64,000 bases of DNA, taken from positions 1-64,000 of the forward strand of contig NZ_LKBT01000002.1 of the NCBI RefSeq assembly GCF_002699985.1, given 5' to 3'. Position 1 is the stretch's first letter. Each line of letters begins with the position of its first letter. A program made the position numbers and the translations under genes. Shown piece after piece: positions 43,795 to 54,924 of this stretch. The notes beneath the pieces are model-generated. The model worked only from the letters and a program-made list of their open reading frames with translations. It ran no database searches and was not told the origin of the DNA. This DNA comes from Pseudomonas sp. ICMP 561 (lineage in GTDB: Bacteria; Pseudomonadota; Gammaproteobacteria; Pseudomonadales; Pseudomonadaceae).

Positions 43795-44796
43795 TTACTC
43801 CGCGTTATGCAGCGCCAGGCAGTTGTCCAGCATACGGTTGGAGAACGCCCATTCGTTGTCGTACCACGCCAGGACTTTCAGCAACTTGCCGCTGACCTTG
43901 GTGTGACTGGCATCGAAAATCGACGACAACGGGTTGTGGTTGAAATCGTGAGAAACCAGCGGCAGCGTGTTGTAACCCAGCACCTTGGAATGCTGGCTGG
44001 CTTCTTTCATCAACGCATTGACGTCGGCAGCGGTGGTGTCCCGCGTTAATTGCACGGTCAGGTCTACCAGTGACACATTGATCACCGGAACGCGAACGGC
44101 CATGCCCGTCAGTTTGCCCGCCAGCTCCGGCAGTACCAGGCCTACCGCCTCGGCAGCACCGGTCTTGCTCGGGATCATCGACTGAGTGGCTGAACGCGCG
44201 CGGTACGGATCGGTGTGATAGACATCGATCAGATTCTGATCGTTGGTGTAAGCGTGGATAGTGGTCATCAGGCCGCTTTCGATGCCCAGTTCACGGTGCA
44301 GCACTTGCGCCACCGGAGCCAGGCAGTTGGTCGTGCAGGATGCGCTGGAAATGATTTGATGCGATTTACGCAGCGTGTCGTGGTTAACGCCATAGACGAT
44401 GGTCGCGTCGGCACCTTGAGCCGGGGCCGAGATAATCACCTTGCGAGCACCGGCAGTCAGGTGTGCAGCGGCTTTGTCGCGGCTGGTGAACAGACCGGTG
44501 CATTCGAACACCACGTCAATGTCTTGTGCCTTCCACGGCAGTTCGGCAGGGTTGCGAATGGCGCTGACCGCAATACGGTCACCATTGACCGTCAGGCTCT
44601 CGCTGTCACACTCGACCGTGCCGGAAAAAGGCCCGTGAACCGTGTCGAAACGCAGCAGGTGAGCGTTCATCTCACTGTCGCCCAAATCATTGATGGCGAC
44701 GACCTGCAGGTCCTGGCGGTAGCCTTGGGTATACAGTGCGCGTAGGACGTTGCGGCCGATGCGGCCAAAACCATTGATTGCGATACGAAGAGTCAT
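43795..44796 (-). CDS. gapA: Glyceraldehyde-3-phosphate dehydrogenase, type I
   Basis: This 333-residue enzyme oxidises the glyceraldehyde-3-phosphate released by KDPG aldolase. It has the NAD-binding start [25 protein letters not shown] with the Asp that favours NAD, and the catalytic Cys in [12 protein letters not shown]. It is transcribed divergently from edd, with two HexR-type boxes between them. Confidence 0.95.
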   Translation of the reverse strand: MTLRIAINGFGRIGRNVLRALYTQGYRQDLQVVAINDLGDSEMNAHLLRFDTVHGPFSGTVECDSESLTVNGDRIAVSAIRNPAELPWKAQDIDVVFECTGLFTSRDKAAAHLTAGARKVIISAPAQGADATIVYGVNHDTLRKSHQIISSASCTTNCLAPVAQVLHRELGIESGLMTTIHAYTNDQNLIDVYHTDPYRARSATQSMIPSKTGAAEAVGLVLPELAGKLTGMAVRVPVINVSLVDLTVQLTRDTTAADVNALMKEASQHSKVLGYNTLPLVSHDFNHNPLSSIFDASHTKVSGKLLKVLAWYDNEWAFSNRMLDNCLALHNAE

Positions 44797-44818
44797 ACAG
44801 CCGTCCTTTCTGAATTTG

Positions 44819-44833
44819 TTGTTGGAATTACAA
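44819..44833. promoter_or_regulatory. HexR box on the gapA side
   Basis: TTGTTGGAATTACAA exactly fits TTGT-N7-ACAA. It is 23 bp upstream of the gapA ATG. HexR releases such sites when KDPG rises. Confidence 0.75.
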
Positions 44834-44880
44834 GATTATTCGCATAGAAATAGAAAACAAGCCTTTTTAGTGGCAATATT

Positions 44881-44895
44881 TTGTTTTATCTACAA
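44881..44895. promoter_or_regulatory. HexR box on the edd side
   Basis: TTGTTTTATCTACAA exactly fits TTGT-N7-ACAA, 121 bp before the edd ATG. Its centre is 62 bp from the gapA-side box. Confidence 0.75.
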
Positions 44896-45015
44896 CGAGA
44901 AGCCTGTAAGGCCAAAACAGTTGATCGAGATCAAGCTTTTACAGATAAGGCCTGTGCCTCGAAATCTGCAAGGTCTGAAACGGGTGACCACATACGTTAG
45001 CCTGGAGTTCAGCAC

Positions 45016-46842
45016 ATGCATCCCCGCATCCTTGAAGTAACCGAGCGGCTGATAGCCCGTAGTCACGAAACCCGGCAGCGCTATCTGCAACTGATTCGAG
45101 GCGCCGCCAGCGACGGCCCGATGCGCGGCAAGCTGCAGTGCGCCAACTTTGCTCATGGCGTTGCAGCCTGTGGTCCTGAAGACAAAAACACGCTACGCAT
45201 GATGAACGCCGCTAACGTTGCCATCGTGTCCTCCTACAATGACATGCTCTCGGCGCATCAGCCGTACGAGCACTTCCCGAATCAGATCAAACAGGCTTTA
45301 CGTGACATTGGTTCGGTCGGTCAGTTTGCCGGTGGCGTACCGGCCATGTGTGACGGTGTGACCCAGGGCGAGCCTGGCATGGAGATTGGTATCGCGAGCC
45401 GTGAAGTCATTGCCATGTCCACCGCCGTAGCGTTGTCCCACAACATGTTCGACGCCGCCTTGATGCTGGGTGTCTGCGACAAGATCGTGCCGGGCCTGAT
45501 GATGGGCGCGTTGCGTTTTGGCCACTTGCCGATGATTTTCATTCCGGGCGGGCCGATGGTTTCCGGTATTTCCAACAAGGAAAAAGCCGACGTCCGTCAA
45601 CGCTATGCCGAAGGCAAGGCTACCCGTGAAGAGTTGCTGGACTCCGAGATGAAGTCCTATCACGGCCCGGGCACCTGCACCTTCTACGGCACCGCCAACA
45701 CCAACCAATTGCTGATGGAAGTCATGGGCCTGCATTTGCCTGGCTCGTCATTCATCAATCCGTACACCCCGTTGCGTGATGCGCTGACCGTCGAGGCCGC
45801 ACAGCAAGTGACGCGCATGACCATGCAAAGCGGCAACTTCATGCCCATCGGCGAAATCGTCGACGAGCGTTCGCTGGTCAACTCGATTGTCGCGTTGCAC
45901 GCCACGGGCGGTTCCACCAATCACACCCTGCACATGCCTGCCATTGCTCAAGCCGCAGGTATTCAACTGACCTGGCAGGACATGGCCGACTTGTCCGAAG
46001 TCGTACCGACTCTGACCCACGTCTATCCGAACGGCAAAGCCGATATCAACCACTTCCAGGCCGCGGGCGGCATGTCGTTCCTGATTCGTGAGTTGCTGGA
46101 AGCCGGTCTGCTTCATGAAGACGTCAACACGGTGCTGGGTCGCGGCCTGAGCCGATATACCCAAGAGCCATTCCTGGAAGACGGCAAGTTGGTATGGCGC
46201 GAAGGCCCGATCGAAAGCCTCGATGAAAATATCCTGCGCCCTGTCGCCAAAGCGTTCTCCCCTGAGGGCGGTCTGCGGGTGATGGAAGGCAATCTGGGGC
46301 GCGGCGTGATGAAGGTTTCGGCCGTCGCCCTCGAGCATCAAATTGTTCAGGCCCCGGCCAAGGTCTTCCATGATCAGCAGGATCTGGCGGATGCGTTCAA
46401 GGCTGGCGAACTGGAATGTGATTTCGTGGCAGTCATGCGCTTTCAGGGGCCGCGCTCCAACGGCATGCCCGAGTTACACAAAATGACACCATTTCTTGGC
46501 GTCCTCCAGGACCGTGGTTTCAAGGTAGCTCTGGTCACGGACGGACGCATGTCCGGCGCCTCGGGCAAGATCCCGGCTGCCATTCACGTCTGCCCTGAAG
46601 CCTACAGTGGTGGCCCTTTGGCACTTGTGCAGGATGGCGATATTATCCGTGTGGATGGCGTAAAAGGGACCTTGCAAGTTTTGGTCGAACCGGCAGAATT
46701 GGCCGCCAGAGAACCCGCTGTGGGTCATCTGGACAATGCGGTCGGCTGCGGTCGCGAACTGTTCGGTTTCATGCGCATGGCCTTCAGCTCCGCCGAGCAG
46801 GGCGCCAGCGCCTTTACCTCGAGTCTGGAGACGCTTAAGTGA
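45016..46842 (+). CDS. edd: 6-phosphogluconate dehydratase
   Basis: This 608-residue dehydratase of the IlvD/Edd family converts 6-phosphogluconate to KDPG. Iron-sulfur cysteines lie in VCDKIVPG and [12 protein letters not shown], with a further site in [10 protein letters not shown]. Catalytic and substrate motifs [16 protein letters not shown] and [12 protein letters not shown] are intact. Length is normal. Its stop overlaps the GTG start of glk. Confidence 0.96.
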   Translation: MHPRILEVTERLIARSHETRQRYLQLIRGAASDGPMRGKLQCANFAHGVAACGPEDKNTLRMMNAANVAIVSSYNDMLSAHQPYEHFPNQIKQALRDIGSVGQFAGGVPAMCDGVTQGEPGMEIGIASREVIAMSTAVALSHNMFDAALMLGVCDKIVPGLMMGALRFGHLPMIFIPGGPMVSGISNKEKADVRQRYAEGKATREELLDSEMKSYHGPGTCTFYGTANTNQLLMEVMGLHLPGSSFINPYTPLRDALTVEAAQQVTRMTMQSGNFMPIGEIVDERSLVNSIVALHATGGSTNHTLHMPAIAQAAGIQLTWQDMADLSEVVPTLTHVYPNGKADINHFQAAGGMSFLIRELLEAGLLHEDVNTVLGRGLSRYTQEPFLEDGKLVWREGPIESLDENILRPVAKAFSPEGGLRVMEGNLGRGVMKVSAVALEHQIVQAPAKVFHDQQDLADAFKAGELECDFVAVMRFQGPRSNGMPELHKMTPFLGVLQDRGFKVALVTDGRMSGASGKIPAAIHVCPEAYSGGPLALVQDGDIIRVDGVKGTLQVLVEPAELAAREPAVGHLDNAVGCGRELFGFMRMAFSSAEQGASAFTSSLETLK

Positions 46843-47816
46843 AGTTGGCCCTGGTCGGTGATATTGGCGGTACCAATGCACGTTTTGCCATTTGGGAAGA
46901 CGACAAGCTGCATTCGATCCGGGTATTCCCGACCATCGACTACGCCAGTCCGGAGAAGGCCGTTGAGGTCTATCTTCAGGATCTGGAGCTGCAACGGGGT
47001 GACGTCGGCTCGGTCTGTCTGGCGGTTGCCGGGCCTGTGGACGGCGACGAATTCGAGTTCACCAACAGCCACTGGAAACTCAGCAAGTCGGCGTTTTCCG
47101 CGAAGCTGAAAATTGATGATCTGCTGTTGATCAACGACTTCAGCGCCATGGCGCTGGGCATGACGCGTCTGGCTGACGATGAATACCTGACGGTCTGTCA
47201 CGGCATCAGCGAGCCGGACCGTCCGCGTGTCGTAGTGGGACCCGGAACGGGTCTTGGTGTCGGCACCTTGCTCAGTGTTGGCGTCAATCACTGGATGGCC
47301 TTGCCGGGCGAGGGGGGTCATACCGACTTGCCTATCGGCAATGCGCGCGAAGCCATGTTGTGGATGCGGCTGATGGCTGAACATGAACATGTCAGTGCGG
47401 AAACCGTACTCAGTGGCGCAGGTCTTCTGGGGTTGTACCAGGTCAGTTGCGCGCTGGATGACATCGAGCCGGTGCTCAAGTCTCCGGCGGCTATTACCTC
47501 GGCAGCCGTCGCTGGCGATCCGGTTGCGGCGGCGGTACTGGAGCAATTCTGTGTCTTCCTCGGGCGCGTGGCAGGCAACAATGTGCTCACCGTCGGCGGT
47601 CGCGGCGGGGTATATATCGTCGGCGGCGTGGTGCCGCGCTTTATAGAATTCTTCATGAACAGCGGTTTCAAGCGCGCTTTCGCCGAGAAGGGCGTGATGA
47701 GCGATTACTTCAAGGGCATCCCGGTTTGGCTGGTGACTGCCGAGTACCCAGGTCTGATGGGCGCCGGTGTGGCGCTGCAACAAGCATTTGGTGAAGGGCG
47801 CGCGGTAGAACTGTAA
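46839..47816 (+). CDS. glk: Glucokinase
   Basis: This 325-residue ATP-dependent glucokinase phosphorylates imported glucose. It has the phosphate-binding start [22 protein letters not shown] with the catalytic Asp, [12 protein letters not shown], and GEGGHTDL as part of the Glk family motif. The GTG start is fixed by the GTGA overlap with the edd stop. The last residues (GEGRAVEL) precede a REPIN. Confidence 0.95.
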   Translation: MKLALVGDIGGTNARFAIWEDDKLHSIRVFPTIDYASPEKAVEVYLQDLELQRGDVGSVCLAVAGPVDGDEFEFTNSHWKLSKSAFSAKLKIDDLLLINDFSAMALGMTRLADDEYLTVCHGISEPDRPRVVVGPGTGLGVGTLLSVGVNHWMALPGEGGHTDLPIGNAREAMLWMRLMAEHEHVSAETVLSGAGLLGLYQVSCALDDIEPVLKSPAAITSAAVAGDPVAAAVLEQFCVFLGRVAGNNVLTVGGRGGVYIVGGVVPRFIEFFMNSGFKRAFAEKGVMSDYFKGIPVWLVTAEYPGLMGAGVALQQAFGEGRAVEL

Positions 47817-47841
47817 AGCTGCACGGGGGACGATGAAACCT

Positions 47842-47931
47842 GTAGGACCGGCTTTAGCCGGGAGGGCGATGTATCTGATCGAGCAGAAGTACCGGATGCA
47901 ATGGCCCTCTCCCGGCTAAAGCCGGTCCTAC
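47842..47931. repeat. REPIN (family A) between glk and gltR
   Basis: The arms contain CCGGCTTTAGCCGGGAG and complement. It lies inside what is probably one operon, so it may reduce or modulate readthrough from glk to gltR. Confidence 0.85.
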
Positions 47932-48023
47932 GGGTAGAGGGGCCGATTCCGCGGGTAGCCAAGTGCGTTGTTTCAAGATCCACCCCTAACAATAACGATC
48001 CATAGCAACGAAGGACGATCCCA

Positions 48024-48761
48024 GTGAGTTCAGTCAGTAAATCGATCCTGCTGGTCGATGACGACCAGGAGATTCGTGAGTTGCTGCAAACCTACCTGAG
48101 CCGCTCCGGTTTTCAGGTACGTGCCGTCGGCGATGGTGCGGGCTTTCGTCAGGCGTTCAATGACGAGCCCGGCGACCTGCTGATTCTCGACGTGATGCTG
48201 CCTGACGAAGACGGCTTCAGCCTCTGCCGTTGGGTGCGTCAACATGTTCGCCATCCTCATGTGCCCATCATCATGCTTACCGCCAGTTCCGATGAAGCAG
48301 ACCGCGTCATCGGTCTGGAACTGGGCGCGGATGATTACCTCGGCAAACCCTTCAGCCCACGAGAGCTGGTTGCGCGTATCAAAGCCCTGTTGCGCCGTGC
48401 GCAGTTCGGACAAGAGCGCGTCGGCGGTGACGTGCTGACCTTCGATGAGTGGCGGCTGGACATGGTCAGCCACCGGCTGTTCCACAGCGACGGTGAGGAA
48501 GTGATCCTGTCCGGTGCCGACTTTGCGCTGCTCAAGCTGTTCCTCGATAACCCGCAACAGATCCTCGATCGCGACACCATCGGCAACGCCACCCGTGGCC
48601 GCGAACTGATGCCGCTGGAGCGTATTGTCGACATGGCGGTCAGTCGTCTGCGTCAGCGCCTGCGTGATACCGGCAAGTCGCCGCGCCTGATCCGGACCGT
48701 ACGCGGCAGTGGTTATCTGTTGGCTGCCAATGTGATGTGCCAAGCCAGCAGTGGTTACTGA
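48024..48761 (+). CDS. gltR: OmpR-family response regulator of glucose transport
   Basis: This 245-residue protein has a receiver domain with acidic DDDQE and phospho-acceptor Asp in LILDVMLPDEDGF, the conserved Lys in LGKPFSPREL, and a winged-helix C-terminal domain (IVDMAVSRLRQRLRDTG; RTVRGSGYLLAAN). In Pseudomonas GltR controls gts and oprB. It ends directly before gltS with no gap. Confidence 0.92.
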   Translation: MSSVSKSILLVDDDQEIRELLQTYLSRSGFQVRAVGDGAGFRQAFNDEPGDLLILDVMLPDEDGFSLCRWVRQHVRHPHVPIIMLTASSDEADRVIGLELGADDYLGKPFSPRELVARIKALLRRAQFGQERVGGDVLTFDEWRLDMVSHRLFHSDGEEVILSGADFALLKLFLDNPQQILDRDTIGNATRGRELMPLERIVDMAVSRLRQRLRDTGKSPRLIRTVRGSGYLLAANVMCQASSGY

Positions 48762-50228
48762 GTGTTGATCTACGAAGCGCCAAAACGCTCGTTGCCGCTG
48801 CCGCGTTCCCTCCTCGGGCGCATGTTGCTACTGACCCTGCTCGCGGTGTTGCTGGCTCAGGCGTTATCCAGTGTGATCTGGCTGTCGCAACTGCGTGCCA
48901 CGCAAATGGAAGGTCTGGTCACCAGTGCGCGCAGTCTTGCGCACTCCATGGCCGCCAGCGTCAGTTACTTCCGTTCCTTGCCGTTGGCGTATCGCCCGTT
49001 GGTGCTCGACCAACTGCGCAGTATGGGCGGCACGCGCTTTGTCGTGTCCCTTAACGATCGCCCGCTGGACATGAAAGTGCTGGATGCCACGCCACGCAAA
49101 CAGGCGGTGCTGACCGCCGTCGACGAGGTGCTGCGTCAGCATCTGGGTAATGATCCGGCCATCGCAGTATGGTTCGTGCGGCCTGAAGACTTGCGCATCT
49201 TCAACAGCGGTCTGACCCTCGATGAGCTGCCGCGCTCCTGGGCGCACTACGCACTCACTCTGGAGCCAGTGAACCCGCCCGTGCTGGTGACGCAGATCGA
49301 GCTGGCAGCGGGGGAGTGGTTGTACATCGCGTCGCTGCTGCCCGAGCCCTACACCACCCTTGAAGAGCAGGACCTGCCGCTGCAGCAGGTCTGGTTCATC
49401 CTGCTCACCAGCGGTTTTCTGTTGTTGTTCATTGGGCTGTTGGTGCATTGGCAGAGTCGGCCGCTCAAGCGTCTGGCGCTGGCTGCGCGGGACATGTCCC
49501 TGGGAGCGGACGTCGAGCCGGATGTCGAAGGGGGCGCCAGTGAGGTGGTGGAAGTCAGCAGGGCGTTCAGCGCCATGCGCACTCGCATCAGCCGTTATCT
49601 GACCGAGCGTGGTCAATTGTTCAGCGCTATCTCCCATGACTTGCGCACACCGATCACCCGTTTGCGCCTGCGCGTCGAGCTGCTTGAAGACGAGGCCCTG
49701 CAAGCCAAATTCACCCGCGATCTTGATGAGCTGGAGTTGTTGGTCAAAGGCGCGCTGCAATGCGTCAAGGACACTGACATTCACGAAAACATCGAGGCGG
49801 TGGACCTTAACCACGTGCTCGATTGCCTGGTTGAGCCTTACCTGGCGCCTCATGGGAATGGCAACGCCACGCAGGAGGGCAAGGCGCTTGGGCCTTACCC
49901 CGGCAAACCGCTGGCCCTCAAGCGCTGCATCGGCAACCTGATCGACAACGCTCTCAAATACGGCACCAAAGCTCACCTCAAGATCGAGGACAACCTCCAG
50001 GCCTTCGTCCTGCACGTGGACGATGAAGGGCCGGGCGTACCCGAGCAACGCCTTGAACGGGTTTTCGAACCGCACTTCCGGTTGGCGGGCAATCAGCAGC
50101 AAGGTTACGGCCTTGGTCTGGGCATCGCCCGTAACATCGCCCACAGCCACGGCGGCGAAGTCAGCCTGCAGAATTTGCGCGGTGGTGGATTGCGCGTGAC
50201 GTTGTATTTGCCGCGTACGGTGGAGTGA
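48762..50228 (+). CDS. gltS: Sensor histidine kinase partner of GltR
   Basis: This 488-residue kinase (also called GtrS) has a first membrane helix at about 19-45, a periplasmic sensor region (to about residue 210), a second helix (VWFILLTSGFLLLFIGLLVHW), HAMP, the H-box AISHDLRTPITRLRLR and an ATPase domain (NLIDNALKYG; DEGPGVPEQ; GYGLGLGIARNI). It starts at a GTG immediately after the gltR stop. Homologs respond to 2-ketogluconate or 6-phosphogluconate. Confidence 0.92.
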   Translation: MLIYEAPKRSLPLPRSLLGRMLLLTLLAVLLAQALSSVIWLSQLRATQMEGLVTSARSLAHSMAASVSYFRSLPLAYRPLVLDQLRSMGGTRFVVSLNDRPLDMKVLDATPRKQAVLTAVDEVLRQHLGNDPAIAVWFVRPEDLRIFNSGLTLDELPRSWAHYALTLEPVNPPVLVTQIELAAGEWLYIASLLPEPYTTLEEQDLPLQQVWFILLTSGFLLLFIGLLVHWQSRPLKRLALAARDMSLGADVEPDVEGGASEVVEVSRAFSAMRTRISRYLTERGQLFSAISHDLRTPITRLRLRVELLEDEALQAKFTRDLDELELLVKGALQCVKDTDIHENIEAVDLNHVLDCLVEPYLAPHGNGNATQEGKALGPYPGKPLALKRCIGNLIDNALKYGTKAHLKIEDNLQAFVLHVDDEGPGVPEQRLERVFEPHFRLAGNQQQGYGLGLGIARNIAHSHGGEVSLQNLRGGGLRVTLYLPRTVE

Positions 50229-50252
50229 TCCCGAAAATTCTAGTAACCCCCT

Positions 50253-50342
50253 GTAGGACCGGCTTTAGCCGGGAGGGCGTCAGGATATTTGCTAAACCTC
50301 TTTCGTCAGAAATACTGCCCTCCCGGCTGAAGCCGGTCCTAC
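50253..50342. repeat. REPIN (family A) between gltS and gtsA
   Basis: The arms contain CCGGCTTTAGCCGGGAG and CTCCCGGCTGAAGCCGG. It separates the regulator genes from the transporter operon. Confidence 0.85.
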
Positions 50343-50479
50343 GGAATGGCGCGAGTGGCAGATTTTCACCCAGCTCTCGAATGTAACCATCCTGTGACCA
50401 TCGCGCGTCCCTTCGTTACTGTTCTTTCAAAACCCTTGGTTAGACTCCATGCAGCGCAAGCACAGACTTGCTCATGCAT

Positions 50480-50490
50480 AACAACAAGAA
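50480..50490 (+). promoter_or_regulatory. Hfq/Crc catabolite-repression motif in the gtsA leader
   Basis: AACAACAAGAA contains AAnAAnAA next to the ribosome binding site of gtsA. Translational repression by Hfq-Crc at this type of site is established for Pseudomonas glucose uptake genes. Confidence 0.6.
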
Positions 50491-50501
50491 AGGTTAAATC
50501 G

Positions 50502-51788
50502 ATGAATTCAATCTCCCGCCTCGCAGCTGTCATCTCTGTTGCCTCGTTGTTCCCTCTGAGTGCTATTGCCGCTGATTCGAAGGGCACCGTGGAAGTCGTC
50601 CACTGGTGGACTTCCGGTGGTGAAAAAGCAGCTGTGGATGTGCTCAGGGCTCAGGTCGAGAAAGACGGCTTCACATGGAAGGACGGCGCAGTCGCCGGTG
50701 GCGGTGGCGCTACGGCGATGACGGTGCTCAAGAGCCGTGCCGTAGCAGGTAATCCGCCTGGTGTTGCGCAGATCAAAGGTCCTGATATTCAGGAGTGGGC
50801 GTCTACTGGCTTGCTGGACACCGATGTTCTCAAGGACGTCGCCAAAGAAGAGAAGTGGGACAGCCTGCTCGACAAGAAAGTCTCCGACACCGTCAAGTAC
50901 GACGGCGATTATGTGGCCGTGCCGGTCAACATTCACCGCGTCAACTGGCTGTGGATCAACCCGGAAGTCTTCAAGAAAGCCGGTATTGAGAAAAACCCTA
51001 CAACCCTCGAAGAATTCTACGCCGCTGGCGACAAGCTGAAAAAAGCCGGCTTCATCCCGCTGGCACACGGTGGCCAACCGTGGCAGGACAGCACCGTATT
51101 TGAAGCCGTCGTGCTGTCGGTGATGGGTGCGGATGGCTACAAGAAAGCACTGGTTGATCTGGATAACAGCGCGCTGACCGGGCCTGAAATGGTCAAGGCC
51201 CTGACCGAGCTGAAGAAAGTCGCAACTTATATGGACGTTGACGGCAAAGGTCAGGACTGGAACCTGGAAGCAGGCAAGGTCATCAACGGCAAAGCCGGTA
51301 TGCAGATCATGGGTGACTGGGCCAAGAGCGAGTGGACCGCGGCCAAGAAAGTCGCCGGCAAAGACTACGAGTGCGTAGCGTTCCCAGGTACCGAAAAAGC
51401 CTTCACCTACAACATCGACTCACTGGCCGTCTTCAAGCAGAAAGACGCCGGTACGGCGGCTGGTCAGCAGGACATCGCCAAAGTCGTGCTGGGTGAAAAC
51501 TTCCAGAAAGTCTTCAGTATCAACAAAGGCTCGATCCCGGTTCGTAACGACATGCTCAGCGACATGGGCAAGTACGGTTTTGATTCCTGCGCACAAACCG
51601 CTGCCAAGGACTTCCTGACTGACGCCAAAACCGGCGGTCTGCAACCAAGCATGGCGCACAACATGGCGACCACGTTGGCTGTGCAGGGCGCGTTCTTTGA
51701 TGTCATCACCAACTACATCAATGACCCGAAAGCTGACCCGGCCGATGCTGCGAAGAAACTCGGTTCTGCTGTCAAGGCAGCCAAGTAA
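50502..51788 (+). CDS. gtsA: Glucose ABC transporter, periplasmic binding protein
   Basis: This 428-residue family 1 sugar-binding protein has a signal peptide [26 protein letters not shown], followed by [19 protein letters not shown]. It captures glucose in the periplasm for GtsBCD. ATG 50502 has AAAGG 8 bp upstream; the frame is open further upstream only by chance. It begins the gtsABCD-oprB operon. Confidence 0.95.
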   Translation: MNSISRLAAVISVASLFPLSAIAADSKGTVEVVHWWTSGGEKAAVDVLRAQVEKDGFTWKDGAVAGGGGATAMTVLKSRAVAGNPPGVAQIKGPDIQEWASTGLLDTDVLKDVAKEEKWDSLLDKKVSDTVKYDGDYVAVPVNIHRVNWLWINPEVFKKAGIEKNPTTLEEFYAAGDKLKKAGFIPLAHGGQPWQDSTVFEAVVLSVMGADGYKKALVDLDNSALTGPEMVKALTELKKVATYMDVDGKGQDWNLEAGKVINGKAGMQIMGDWAKSEWTAAKKVAGKDYECVAFPGTEKAFTYNIDSLAVFKQKDAGTAAGQQDIAKVVLGENFQKVFSINKGSIPVRNDMLSDMGKYGFDSCAQTAAKDFLTDAKTGGLQPSMAHNMATTLAVQGAFFDVITNYINDPKADPADAAKKLGSAVKAAK

Positions 51789-51902
51789 TTCGTTTGCGCA
51801 GGCGCTAAAACCACCCCAGTCGCAGTCCGTGCTCATGACATCGTATTCCGGTGTCGGGCACGCCTGCGGACTGGAAATGATTTGTTCAATGTGAGTGATT
51901 CG

Positions 51903-52811
51903 ATGAGCTCTGTCGCTGCCCTCAGCAAAGCCTCGCCGCTTGATGCGCTGCAACGCTGGCTGCCCAAGTTGGTGCTGGCGCCGAGCATGTTCATCGTGCT
52001 GGTCGGTTTTTACGGTTACATCCTCTGGACGTTCGTCCTGTCGTTCACAACCTCGACTTTTTTGCCCAGCTACAAGTGGGCCGGTCTGTCGCAATACGTG
52101 CGCCTGTACGAGAGCGACCGCTGGTGGGTGGCGAGCAAGAACCTCATGGTCTTCGGTGGCATGTTCATCGCGATCAGCCTGGCAATCGGCGTGCTGCTGG
52201 CGGTGTTTCTTGATCAGCGCATTCGTCGTGAAGGCTTTATCCGCACCATTTATCTGTACCCGATGGCGCTGTCGATGATCGTGACCGGCACCGCCTGGAA
52301 GTGGTTGCTCAACCCGGGCATGGGCCTGGACAAAATGCTCCGGGACTGGGGCTGGGAAGGCTTCCGCCTGGACTGGCTGGTAGACCCGGATCGCGTCGTG
52401 TACTGCCTGGTGATCGCTGCTGTGTGGCAGTCGTCGGGGTTCATCATGGCGATGTTTCTCGCGGGGCTGCGTGGCGTTGATCAGTCGATCATCCGTGCCG
52501 CACAAATCGACGGCGCTAGCATGCCGAAAATCTACTGGAAAGTGGTGCTCCCAAGCCTGCGCCCGGTGTTCTTCAGTTCGGTGATGATCCTCGCCCACAT
52601 CGCAATCAAGAGCTTCGATCTGGTGGCGGCGATGACGGCTGGCGGACCGGGTTATTCCTCGGACTTGCCCGCGATGTTCATGTATTCGTTCACCTTCAGC
52701 CGTGGCCAGATGGGCATGGGTTCGGCCAGTGCGATTCTGATGCTTGGCGCGATTCTGGCGATTCTGGTGCCGTACCTGTATTCCGAGCTGAGGACCAAGC
52801 GCAATGACTAG
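51903..52811 (+). CDS. gtsB: Glucose ABC transporter permease, MalF-like
   Basis: This 302-residue permease has six membrane segments and the EAA loop IIRAAQIDGASMPKIYWKVVLPSLR for ATPase contact. ATG 51903 (MSSVAALSKAS) is preferred; an in-frame TTG at 51882 would add seven residues. It overlaps gtsC by 8 bp. Confidence 0.93.
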   Translation: MSSVAALSKASPLDALQRWLPKLVLAPSMFIVLVGFYGYILWTFVLSFTTSTFLPSYKWAGLSQYVRLYESDRWWVASKNLMVFGGMFIAISLAIGVLLAVFLDQRIRREGFIRTIYLYPMALSMIVTGTAWKWLLNPGMGLDKMLRDWGWEGFRLDWLVDPDRVVYCLVIAAVWQSSGFIMAMFLAGLRGVDQSIIRAAQIDGASMPKIYWKVVLPSLRPVFFSSVMILAHIAIKSFDLVAAMTAGGPGYSSDLPAMFMYSFTFSRGQMGMGSASAILMLGAILAILVPYLYSELRTKRND

Positions 52812-53649
52812 TCATGTCGGCAAACCCGCCCTCAGCTTCGGTCGTATCGCTATTTATGCGGTGTTGATCCTCGCTTGTTTCCTGTATCTCGTACCCCTGG
52901 TGGTCATGTTGCTCACCAGTTTCAAAACACCTGAAGACATCGGCACCGGCAACCTGCTGAGCTGGCCGACCGTGGTCACCGGGATTGGCTGGATCAAGGC
53001 CTGGGGGACGCTGGATGGCTACTTCTGGAACTCGATCAAGATCACCGTGCCCGCCGTTCTGATTTCCACGGCCATCGGTGCGCTTAACGGTTACGTGCTG
53101 TCGATGTGGCGTTTTCGCGGTTCGCAGCTGTTCTTTGGTCTGTTGCTGTTTGGCTGCTTCCTGCCGTTTCAAACGGTCTTGCTGCCAGCGTCCTTCACGC
53201 TGGGCAAGATGGGACTGGCCAGCACTACAACCGGTCTAGTGTTCGTCCACGTGGTTTACGGTCTGGCGTTTACCACGCTGTTCTTCCGTAACTACTACGT
53301 GAGCATCCCGGATGCGCTGGTCAAGGCTGCACGACTGGATGGTGCTGGCTTCTTCACGATCTTCGGCAAGATCATTCTCCCGATGTCGACGCCGATCATC
53401 ATGGTCTGCCTGATCTGGCAGTTCACCCAGATCTGGAACGACTTCCTCTTCGGCGTGGTGTTCTCCAGTGGTGATTCGCAGCCTATTACCGTGGCGCTGA
53501 ACAACCTGGTCAACACCAGCACCGGTGCCAAGGAATACAACGTTGATATGGCGGCCGCGATGATCGCCGGGCTGCCGACTCTGCTGGTCTACATCGTCGC
53601 CGGCAAGTATTTCGTGCGTGGGCTAACGGCCGGCGCAGTCAAGGGGTAA
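52804..53649 (+). CDS. gtsC: Glucose ABC transporter permease, MalG-like
   Basis: This 281-residue permease has six membrane segments and the EAA loop ALVKAARLDGAGFFTIFGKIILP. It ends with the MalG-type GKYFVRGLTAGAVKG. It pairs with GtsB and lies 2 bp before gtsD. Confidence 0.94.
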   Translation: MTSHVGKPALSFGRIAIYAVLILACFLYLVPLVVMLLTSFKTPEDIGTGNLLSWPTVVTGIGWIKAWGTLDGYFWNSIKITVPAVLISTAIGALNGYVLSMWRFRGSQLFFGLLLFGCFLPFQTVLLPASFTLGKMGLASTTTGLVFVHVVYGLAFTTLFFRNYYVSIPDALVKAARLDGAGFFTIFGKIILPMSTPIIMVCLIWQFTQIWNDFLFGVVFSSGDSQPITVALNNLVNTSTGAKEYNVDMAAAMIAGLPTLLVYIVAGKYFVRGLTAGAVKG

Positions 53650-53651
53650 AC

Positions 53652-54812
<1,161 letters not shown>

Positions 54813-54900
54813 CCGGGCACTGCTGGCCGGGCGCTCACTGCCATAAGCGCGTCCAGCCAGCGAACACGAAGTAGTCGATGTCAATGCCGTAGAAGCTAAT

Positions 54901-54908
54901 AACAATAA
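54901..54908 (+). promoter_or_regulatory. Hfq/Crc motif in the oprB leader
   Basis: AACAATAA fits AAnAAnAA, just before the GAGGA ribosome binding site of oprB. It parallels the motif in the gtsA leader. Confidence 0.55.
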
Positions 54909-54924
54909 AATGAGGATCCAAGGG